Source of the DNA: Sternotherus odoratus
Lineage: Eukaryota; Chordata; Testudines; Kinosternidae
Direction of reading: 5' to 3'
Assembly (NCBI GenBank): GCA_032164245.1
Contig: JAVMKO010000005.1
Span: 40,080,133-40,144,132 of the forward strand
Length of the DNA stretch: 64,000 nucleotides
In this document: positions 61,801 through 64,000 of the stretch, one piece after another
Numbering within the stretch: the stretch's first letter is position 1
Layout: every line of letters starts with the position of its first letter
Made by a program: the position numbers and the translations under genes
The notes under the pieces: model-generated
Seen by the model: only the letters and a program-made list of their open reading frames with translations
What the model was told of the DNA's origin: nothing
The model's database searches: none

Positions 61801-62638
61801 CCGGGAGTCTCGCCACAACTCGCCCAGCACTAACACTGTGCACGGACACTCTGCCCGGACAGACAATGCGGCCACCTTAACAGCCCGGGGAGCTGAGCAG
61901 CGATTGGGCCTCCATTGCTTGGCTCCGTCGGTTTCTTCAGCCCAGCCAGCCACCAGCCAGCATGTCGACGGTCACTCAGTGCTGGACTTACGGGGCAACA
62001 AGCGCAAGTCGACCTCGCCCTCTGTCCCCGGGGAACCAGCCCGTCGGCAGCAGAAAAAGCGCCACCTGCCAACGTCTGTTCAGTCCTATGAACACGGGTA
62101 CCCAGTCTCTGGTGGGTTCACCATGCCCCCTGTCTCTTTAAACCACAACCTAACCCATCCATTTGCCCCCCAAGCGGGAAACTCCTTGTACATGGGCACT
62201 GGCTCATCCTACTACCAGCTGCCCAATTTACTACCAGACCCTCAGCTGGTGTTCCCTGTGACTACTGACCCTCTGCTGACAGCCGGCACCGCCAGCTCCT
62301 CCGCTGCTACCTCAGCCACCGCCAGCATCCCCTCGTTCATGCTAAACCCCTCTATGACGGGGATGCTGCCCAGCTACTCGCTTCCCTTCACGCAGTCACT
62401 CCTGCCTGAGCCCAGGATGTTTGCTCCTTTCCCGGCCCCGGTTTTGCCTAGCAGCCTTCCCAGGAGCATGGCGTCTGCCTACCCTGGCTACATGTCCCCT
62501 CATTCGGGCTACCCGGCCGGGGGCCTCCTGCGGTCCCAGGTGCCTCAGTTTGAATCCCAGGAGGCCTCAGAGGTGGGATGCAGCTCCAATGATGACGAGG
62601 ACAAAGATGACGATGTAATAGAGATCACAGGGAAATAA
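31642..62638 (+). CDS. RAD54L2: RAD54L2 (ARIP4) SNF2-type helicase-like ATPase, exons 2-end
   Basis: Nuclear SNF2/RAD54-family ATPase known to bind the androgen receptor and, in human cells, to act on TOP2-DNA complexes with SUMO. Twenty exons join to 1,428 residues (numbered here from the split first codon); the human protein is 1,467, and the missing part is the acidic N terminus. Order: lysine-rich region (about 50-115); acidic, SUMO-interaction-like region (135-240); ATPase lobe 1 with Walker A HSMGLGKT (267-274) and DEGH box (425-428); LHSLL, an LxxLL motif (513-517); ATPase lobe 2 with motif [10 protein letters not shown] (810-817); basic [15 protein letters not shown] region near 930; low-complexity Ser/Pro/Tyr C terminus ending in an acidic [15 protein letters not shown] tail. 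All introns are GT-AG, phases agree, and no frameshift or internal stop was seen. I infer a working gene. Confidence 0.97.
31841..32546. other. RAD54L2 intron, nothing recognised
   Basis: Plain intron of 706 bases between exons a and b. No repeat or RNA recognised. Confidence 0.6.
32547..32686 (+). CDS. RAD54L2: RAD54L2 exon b
   Basis: Acceptor GTTCAG|AAAGCTG, donor TTCCAG|GTAAGC. Residues 67-114: [20 protein letters not shown], a charged [14 protein letters not shown] helix, and [11 protein letters not shown]. If the donor is not used, the frame continues 24 codons into the intron to an acidic end ([11 protein letters not shown], stop at 32,758-32,760). Confidence 0.96.
32782..33722. mobile_element. 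Non-autonomous hAT element, GGCAAACT family
   Basis: The left end CGAGGGCAGGCAAACTATGG and right end AAAGTTTGCTCACTCCTG are degraded inverted repeats, flanked by CCCTAGCC (32,774-32,781) and CCCTAGCT (33,723-33,730), 7 of 8 identical. The interior is GC-rich, with a C-rich half (33,225-33,640) of loose CCCCAGCCCTG/GAGCCCCCTCC units. The right-end phrase GTGGCCCTCAGGCCAAAAAG matches the other family members. Confidence 0.88.
33809..33998 (+). repeat. DIRS left inverted terminal repeat
   Basis: Starts near TTCTTCGAGTGGTTGCTCAT and includes GGTGTGTGCATGCGCAGCGT, AAGACTTTTTACCCTAGCAA and a TATATACAGGAGCAG stretch, then CCCCCCTCAGTTCCTTCTT. Its inverted partner is at about 40,003-40,170. The TATATA at about 33,950 could serve as a promoter element. 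Confidence 0.88.
34190..36499 (+). pseudogene. DIRS gag-like region, multiply frameshifted
   Basis: Begins at ATG 34,190 with a cysteine-rich knuckle (CVSCGKPMP...[14 protein letters not shown]). It then continues in another frame through a Lys/Pro-rich part and a long RS-repeat stretch built from CGGCACCGCTC-like DNA units (34,850-35,270; [15 protein letters not shown] and similar). A TGA at 34,986 and a TAG at 35,379 interrupt it. Later frames give [20 protein letters not shown] near 35,780 and [20 protein letters not shown] near 36,200. This is the nucleic-acid-binding capsid-like protein of DIRS elements. At least four lesions or frame changes are visible. Confidence 0.75.
36462..36650 (+). 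mobile_element. 189-bp retroposed repeat nested in the DIRS element
   Basis: Flanked by GATTCCAGGGTCACC (36,447-36,461) and GATTCAGGGTCACC (36,651-36,664), a target duplication of about 14 bases typical of target-primed retroposition. It contains GAAGTGGGTATTAGCCCACG, AAAGCTCATGCTTC, TCTTTAAGGTGCCACAGGAC and the tail AGACTAACACGGCTAC. It is in the same class as the antisense tail at 22,135-22,215; SINE or Penelope-like assignment is open. Confidence 0.85.
36993..38697 (+). pseudogene. DIRS reverse transcriptase-RNase H, one frameshift
   Basis: The RT part, in the frame open from 36,993, has [34 protein letters not shown] (first catalytic Asp, about 37,320), [15 protein letters not shown] and the active site YLDD (37,515-37,526). 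The frame then breaks in a C-rich run (37,699-37,730). From about 37,816 the next frame carries the RNase [41 protein letters not shown] and VPADRLSR, giving the D-E-D-D set. The protein would copy the element RNA. Apart from the C-run shift, both domains look complete. Confidence 0.92.
38481..39860 (+). pseudogene. DIRS tyrosine recombinase, one internal stop
   Basis: It overlaps the end of the RNase H gene in another frame, a usual DIRS arrangement. The N-terminal core-binding part has [17 protein letters not shown] and [20 protein letters not shown]. After a TAA at 39,132-39,134 the same frame resumes at once and carries the catalytic domain: TSARRVSEL (first Arg, about 39,273-39,278), HSTRAQASS (His-x-x-Arg, 39,663-39,674), and the nucleophile in FATHYALV (Tyr, 39,771-39,773). 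The enzyme would integrate a circular DNA copy. Apart from the single stop the domain looks intact. Confidence 0.92.
39879..39990. repeat. DIRS internal complementary region
   Basis: The first part, CCTAATTGGAATGCATATGA...CCACTCGAAGAA (39,879-39,914), is the reverse complement of the left terminus (33,809-33,845). The following part, GCGAGGTTACTTACCTGTAA...GTTGCTCACATCCATTCCA (about 39,920-39,976), is the reverse complement of the right terminus (40,165-40,228). It thus stores both outer ends side by side, as expected for the template that restores ends of a circular intermediate. Confidence 0.9.
40003..40228 (-). repeat. DIRS right inverted terminal repeat
   Basis: CTCCGGCAAGAAGGAACTGA, TGTATATACAGCGCCATGCA, TTGCTAGGGTAAAAAGTCTT and GCGCATGCACACACCTAATT mirror the left terminus. 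The extreme end GGTAAGTAACCTCGTTTTC is complementary to the second half of the internal complementary region. Confidence 0.88.
40229..40937. other. RAD54L2 intron remainder
   Basis: No repeat family or gene recognised between the DIRS end and exon c. Confidence 0.5.
40938..41072 (+). CDS. RAD54L2: RAD54L2 exon c
   Basis: Acceptor TGTGTAG|AAGAAA, donor CAGATG|GTAAGA. Residues 114-159: [20 protein letters not shown], then [20 protein letters not shown] followed by DS and acidic residues is a classical SUMO-interaction-like motif (from residue 135). Confidence 0.96.
41421..41656 (+). CDS. RAD54L2: RAD54L2 exon d
   Basis: Acceptor TTTCACAG|AAGTG, donor CACCAG|GTACAG. Residues 159-237: [20 protein letters not shown] (a second SUMO-interaction-like motif), an acidic [13 protein letters not shown] stretch, and [20 protein letters not shown] at the entry to the ATPase core. 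Confidence 0.97.
42404..42586 (+). CDS. RAD54L2: RAD54L2 exon e, Walker A
   Basis: Acceptor TCTCTAG|ATTGG, donor GTACCT|GTAAGT, phase 0 on both sides. Residues 238-298 contain [17 protein letters not shown] and the ATP-binding loop HSMGLGKT (42,491-42,514) with the catalytic lysine. Confidence 0.98.
42892..43025 (+). CDS. RAD54L2: RAD54L2 exon f
   Basis: Acceptor TCCCCAG|GTAAACAC, donor CACAA|GTAGGT. Residues 299-343: [19 protein letters not shown] (motif Ia region of SNF2 ATPases) and [12 protein letters not shown]. The exon ends two bases into the lysine codon. Confidence 0.97.
43026..44284. other. RAD54L2 intron f-g, nothing recognised
   Basis: 1.26 kb of AT-rich intron. No repeat ends or RNA genes recognised. 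Confidence 0.5.
44285..44481 (+). CDS. RAD54L2: RAD54L2 exon g
   Basis: Acceptor TTCTAG|GACAAC, donor TGAAAG|GTGGGA. Residues 343-409: [33 protein letters not shown], a lysine-rich [10 protein letters not shown], and [12 protein letters not shown], a third SUMO-interaction-like motif (from residue 393). Confidence 0.97.
44678..45349. mobile_element. Non-autonomous hAT element, GTGGGCAAA family
   Basis: Starts CAGGTGTGGGCAAATTCTGG and ends AAAAAGTTTGCCCAGCCCTG. Flanks ATGTGTAG (44,670-44,677) and ATGTGAAG (45,350-45,357) agree in 7 of 8 bases. The interior is G-rich with GGGGGTGGTCAGGGGA units. The right end shares GTGGCCCTCTGGCCAAAAAG with the copies at 22,375 and 32,782. Confidence 0.88.
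45791..45990. repeat. Head-to-head repeat pair forming a long inverted repeat
   Basis: The left arm (45,791-45,873: GGTGGGTGAAGTAATATCTT...CACAGAGCTCTTCCTCA) is mirrored by the right arm (45,909-45,990: GAAGAAGAGCTCTGTG...AAGATATTACCTCACAACC), with about 35 bases between. The right arm runs on into a tail TATCCTGGGACCAACACAGC. The unit is a known kind of amniote dispersed repeat; family not assigned. It ends about 160 bases before exon h. Confidence 0.88.
46148..46490 (+). CDS. RAD54L2: RAD54L2 exon h, DEGH box
   Basis: Acceptor CCCTCAG|GGATCG, donor GCAGAG|GTGAGT. Residues 409-523: [19 protein letters not shown] (DEGH at 46,195-46,206, the family form of the DEAH box), [20 protein letters not shown] (motif III), and the LxxLL sequence LHSLL (from 46,459), the kind of motif that contacts nuclear receptors. 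Confidence 0.98.
46870..47117 (-). mobile_element. MIR-like SINE, antisense
   Basis: The + strand shows GATCTGAAAGCATTTTACAA, CCCCATTCTGCCGATGAGGA and CCAGAGGCACAGAAGGAGTA, reverse-complement MIR landmarks with the L2-like tail first. Confidence 0.75.
47405..47582 (+). CDS. RAD54L2: RAD54L2 exon i
   Basis: Acceptor TCTGTAG|GAGAGG, donor TGTAAG|GTGAGT. Residues 523-582: [40 protein letters not shown] and AFCVCCK, between the two ATPase lobes. Confidence 0.97.
47745..47895 (-). mobile_element. MIR-like SINE, antisense
   Basis: GGGGAACTGAGTCACAGAGT, CCTGCCCAAATTCACGCA and GGCAGAGCCAGGAACTGAAC on + are reverse-complement MIR core. Confidence 0.8.
48395..48646 (+). CDS. RAD54L2: RAD54L2 exon j
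   Basis: Acceptor CTCTCAG|ATCTGG, donor GAGTGG|GTGAGT, phase 0. Residues 583-666: [20 protein letters not shown], a less conserved linker (about residues 605-645), then [12 protein letters not shown] and VVTYEW. Confidence 0.97.
48850..50205 (+). mobile_element. CR1 LINE 3' part, sense, split by a mariner-type MITE
   Basis: Left part 48,850-49,615 includes GCCTCAGCTGGAGTATTGTG (end of the RT gene; Q-L-E-Y-C-V-Q-type codons), GGATATGATAACAATTTTCC and AACTTTCCAACTGTCAGGAT. Right part 50,125-50,205 resumes with CTTAGTCCTGCCTGGAGTGC and TGGACTAGATGACCTCTTGA, the 3' tail. The two parts join cleanly at GATAATA|CTTAG once the MITE is left out. Confidence 0.92.
49616..50124. mobile_element. Mariner-type MITE with GC-rich tandem core, nested in CR1
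   Basis: Ends CCGTATTTTTCGTCCTATAG and GGGTGAAAAATACGG are inverted repeats, with TA on both sides (49,614-49,615 and 50,125-50,126). The interior carries three copies of a unit of about 59 bases (CCGGGAGCGTCCCGGTTCCC...CCGCGGGCGGGCTG) and two copies of GCGCGCCGCTCTCCCGTCCC...GCGGGCTGCTGGGA. Same family as 2,552-3,105. Confidence 0.92.
51069..51187 (+). CDS. RAD54L2: RAD54L2 exon k
   Basis: Acceptor CTGGGCAG|GCCAAA, donor CTTCAG|GTAAGA. Residues 667-706: [20 protein letters not shown] and DKILVFS, the start of ATPase lobe 2. Confidence 0.97.
51499..51617 (+). CDS. RAD54L2: RAD54L2 exon l
   Basis: Acceptor TTTGCAG|CCAGAG, donor TATTACA|GTGAGT. Residues 706-746: [20 protein letters not shown], then [12 protein letters not shown]. 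Confidence 0.96.
52683..52782 (+). CDS. RAD54L2: RAD54L2 exon m
   Basis: Acceptor TTACCAG|GACTGG, donor CACACG|GTGAGT. Residues 746-779: [20 protein letters not shown] (motif IV/V region) and VCLFLLST. Confidence 0.97.
52996..53201 (+). CDS. RAD54L2: RAD54L2 exon n, motif VI
   Basis: Acceptor TTTAAG|AGCTGG, donor TGTCAG|GTAGGC. Residues 779-848: [40 protein letters not shown] (arginine finger motif, from 53,087) and [19 protein letters not shown]. Confidence 0.98.
53262..54010 (-). mobile_element. CR1 LINE, antisense, with end of the RT gene
   Basis: The + strand runs TAAGAACATAAGAAAGGCCC, CAGTGGCCAATGCCAGGTGC, AGGCAAGGAGTTCCACAGGT, and CTCATATCC-type sequence. On minus, 54,011-53,676 encodes the C-terminal end of the CR1 protein ([57 protein letters not shown]). 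It lies in the intron between exons n and o. Confidence 0.93.
54240..54430 (+). mobile_element. MIR-like SINE, sense
   Basis: GGAGGCTGGGAGTTGGGAGA, TTGGACAAGTTACTGCAGTG and CAATGCAATGGGGAATACCT follow MIR order. Diverged. Confidence 0.6.
54431..55248. other. RAD54L2 intron remainder
   Basis: Nothing beyond simple pyrimidine-rich patches (54,640-54,690) was recognised. Confidence 0.45.
55249..55424 (+). CDS. RAD54L2: RAD54L2 exon o
   Basis: Acceptor TTCTCCAG|ATCGTG, donor CCAAG|GTAAGA. Residues 848-906: [33 protein letters not shown] and [12 protein letters not shown]. Confidence 0.97.
56190..56580. repeat. C-rich degenerate tandem repeat in a GC-rich intronic segment
   Basis: Loose units built on CACCTGGATCCCC / CACCCAGATCCCC and CTGAGCCCCA recur about every 40-50 bases across this stretch. 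The wider GC-rich segment (about 55,840-56,700) resembles a MITE interior, but no ends were found. Confidence 0.6.
57018..57214 (+). CDS. RAD54L2: RAD54L2 exon p
   Basis: Acceptor ACCATAG|GAGCCT, donor GAATTG|GTGGGT. Residues 907-972: [20 protein letters not shown], a basic helix [12 protein letters not shown], and [20 protein letters not shown]. Confidence 0.97.
57545..57690 (-). mobile_element. MIR-like SINE, antisense
   Basis: GTTTACAGGTGGGGACACTG, TGAAGTGACTTGGCCAAGGT and a GACTGCCAGTCTTGTGCTTT end on + are reverse-complement MIR core. It is preceded by a C/A-rich run. Confidence 0.75.
57927..58123 (+). CDS. RAD54L2: RAD54L2 exon q
   Basis: Acceptor CACTAG|GCGACC, donor CGACAG|GTCAGT. 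Residues 972-1038: [35 protein letters not shown] and [20 protein letters not shown]. Confidence 0.97.
58124..58990. other. RAD54L2 intron q-r, first part
   Basis: Nothing recognised. Confidence 0.45.
59000..59690 (-). mobile_element. LTR-like segment, antisense (possible solo LTR)
   Basis: On the minus strand the segment reads TGTAGTAAGATGTGGCCTTG at one end and holds AATAAACCCGGCCCGGGTGC (a polyadenylation signal) near 59,120, followed by a short region to about 59,000. That is the layout of promoter-to-R-U5 in an LTR. The + strand phrases TAGTAAGGTACGAAGGCACC and GGGTTTATTGTCAAATGAAA resemble a dispersed turtle LTR I recognise. Exact ends and target duplication are not established, and no internal viral genes are present. 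Confidence 0.5.
59896..59985 (+). CDS. RAD54L2: RAD54L2 exon r
   Basis: Acceptor CCCCCAG|ATATTG, donor CTAAAG|GTAAAT. Residues 1038-1068: [20 protein letters not shown], then [11 protein letters not shown]. Confidence 0.96.
60046..60065. repeat. Run of 20 C
   Basis: Uninterrupted C homopolymer in the intron 60 bases after exon r; probably variable in length and error-prone in assembly. Confidence 0.9.
60066..61255. other. RAD54L2 intron r-s remainder
   Basis: No gene or repeat recognised. Confidence 0.45.
61256..61348 (+). CDS. RAD54L2: RAD54L2 exon s
   Basis: Acceptor GTTTCAG|GGACGT, donor CCTCAG|GTAGGA. Residues 1068-1099: [20 protein letters not shown], then [10 protein letters not shown]. 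Confidence 0.96.
61647..62638 (+). CDS. RAD54L2: RAD54L2 last exon, coding part
   Basis: Acceptor CCTCCAG|GCTCTC; stop TAA at 62,636-62,638. Residues 1099-1428: [20 protein letters not shown], a variable Ser/Thr/Ala region, [37 protein letters not shown], a proline- and serine-rich stretch, [20 protein letters not shown], and the acidic tail [15 protein letters not shown]. Reading through the acceptor into the intron also stays open, but the intronic part has no family similarity. Confidence 0.97.
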
Positions 62639-64000
62639 TGGGCCAGGTCCTGTTAGATCTCGGCTTAGCCAGGAGGCAAAAGTTTCGGGACCTTTCTGGA
62701 GTCAGGATTTCACCCCTGGGCTGTGGCAGCAGGGCTGGAGGCGGGGACGTTTTTAGATGTCAAGGATCTGCATTGTATTGGGGGGGGGGGGAGGGATGGG
62801 GGATTGGGGAGAACAAAACCTGAACGGACTTGCAAGGGTGGGGGGCAGCAATGCAAACCACAGGAGTGCCTCCCTTGCTTCCTCTCCTGCATTGTCCGTT
62901 TGTCTGTCTGTGTTGTCCGAAAAGGAGCCTTGACGTTGCGATTCAGTGCCCCTTCTCAGGCCTGGAGACACTGGGTTGATCTCTGTGTGTGGAAGAGCTC
63001 CCTCTCGCGCGAACTGCCTTATCTGTGAACTTTTCTCGCTCAAGGAGGCACGGGGTGGGGGTATGCCCCAGGAGGGGGCCTTGATGAAGAACATTTTCAA
63101 TTGGGGCGGGGGAGGAGCAGGCTATATGTCGTATGTGTAGGAGGGGAGGGCGAGGGGTGGAGGGGGTCAATGTGAAAACCGATTTGTCTTTCATCCTCTT
63201 AAAAATTCAAAACACAATAATCTGACAGCTCATACCAGGCCCCTGCCGGAGGATGAGCTGGGGAGTGGGGGGAATGCTGAGCTGTGGCACCGCCTCTCCA
63301 GTCTGCTCCTCCGGGTGGTCTTCTCTAGGACGCCCTCTGAAGGCAGTGACCCTAGTGGGTTGATCCTATGGTTCTGGTGCTGGCTTCTTGAGCCTGGGTT
63401 GGGTTAGGAATCCTTTAAATCTTGTAGCGGTTCAAGGGGAATCCTGGGGACTTTCCCAGTTCCTCCCTCTCTTCTAGTGTTGACTTCCTCACCAGGCTAT
63501 TGAGGGGTATCCCCGCCAGCTCAAGGAGGAGGCCTGGGTGGGAGCAGGTGGACCAGTTTGACTCCTATCAACCCCAGCTGGCAGGACAGGTTGAAAGGGA
63601 TACCATTGCGGACTCAGTGCCCGTCCCCATTGACTCTGTGATCAGCGCGACTGAATCTTTACATTAATTTATTTCATGAAGGCAAATATTTATTTGTTTG
63701 GGGAGGGTTTTTTTACATTTTATTAATTTTGTTGTTTAAAAGAAAAACAAACCTGCTGGCCTCCATAATGCAGCGGTTGCTTGTTGGATTGTCCGGATGG
63801 GGGAGATGAGACAGAATGACCATTTGACCAAAGCATAATCTGAAAGCAGGACCAACTGCGAACGTTCCCCAGTAGCCAGCTCCTTCGTTTGGTTCTTTAC
63901 AGTGATGTGGCATTGCCTGTGCCATATACACCCCTTTGGGGGAGCATGTGATACTAGCATGGGTAGTTCTTACAGGGTTCTTACAAGGGATAATGAGAAG
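62639..64000 (+). other. RAD54L2: RAD54L2 3' untranslated region (partial)
   Basis: Sequence after the TAA is non-coding and repeat-poor, with a G run (62,780-62,791) and T-rich and ATTTATTT-like stretches near 63,665-63,740 that could destabilise mRNA. I see no AATAAA on + up to the window end, so the polyadenylation site is probably beyond 64,000 or non-canonical. Where the transcript ends is not known from this sequence. Confidence 0.7.

Noticed and set aside
1..64000. CRISPR array, bacterial operon, phage or toxin system
   Set aside because: Introns, CR1, MIR-like and DIRS elements show vertebrate nuclear DNA. The tandem arrays have no spacer structure and no associated genes.

Overview
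The window is a piece of a vertebrate nuclear chromosome, most likely from a turtle and in any case from a sauropsid. It has a large intron-rich gene with GT-AG splice sites, many CR1 LINE fragments, hAT, Tc1/mariner and PIF/Harbinger elements, MIR-like SINEs and a nearly complete DIRS-type retrotransposon. That mix is typical of turtle genomes. The species call comes from recognising repeat types, not from a search.

Only one host gene is supported: RAD54L2 (ARIP4), a SNF2-family helicase-like ATPase, on the + strand. Twenty coding exons run from 31,642 to the stop codon at 62,636-62,638. Every intron is GT-AG and every exon junction keeps phase. The exons give one open frame of 1,428 residues, counting the split first codon, ending in [10 protein letters not shown]. 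The first coding exon (the acidic N terminus of about 50-60 residues) was not found and should lie upstream of base 1 or in sequence I could not recognise. The first 31.6 kb is therefore read as upstream intron. A short ATG-containing exon-like segment at 14,591-14,624 has a strong donor in the right phase to splice to the first recognised exon and may be an alternative first exon. The 3' UTR begins at 62,639 and shows no AATAAA before the window ends.

Layout: 1-3.3 kb holds a CR1 reverse-transcriptase fragment, a near-perfect hairpin and a mariner-type MITE. 4.40-8.59 kb is a two-gene PIF/Harbinger transposon with a 3-bp target duplication. 9-18.3 kb holds small hAT, mariner and Tigger-like elements, a decayed hAT transposase split by a Tigger insertion, MIR-like SINEs and the candidate alternative exon. 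19.1-22.0 kb is an extreme GC-rich block: an inverted-repeat MITE next to a hAT element that carries about 1.4 kb of CG-rich minisatellite. 22-31.6 kb has further hAT and CR1 pieces. 31.6-62.6 kb is RAD54L2. Intron 2 of the recognised exons carries a hAT element and a 6.4-kb DIRS element (33.8-40.2 kb), itself broken by a 189-bp insertion. Later introns carry a hAT element, a palindromic repeat pair, CR1 copies (one split by a mariner-type MITE), MIR-like SINEs and an LTR-like segment.

I found no CRISPR array, operon, tRNA, rRNA or host-defence gene cluster. The unusual biology here is in the mobile elements (nested insertions with readable target sites, GC-rich amplified cores, DIRS circle-junction architecture), the possible alternative promoter and the repeated SUMO-interaction-like motifs of RAD54L2.
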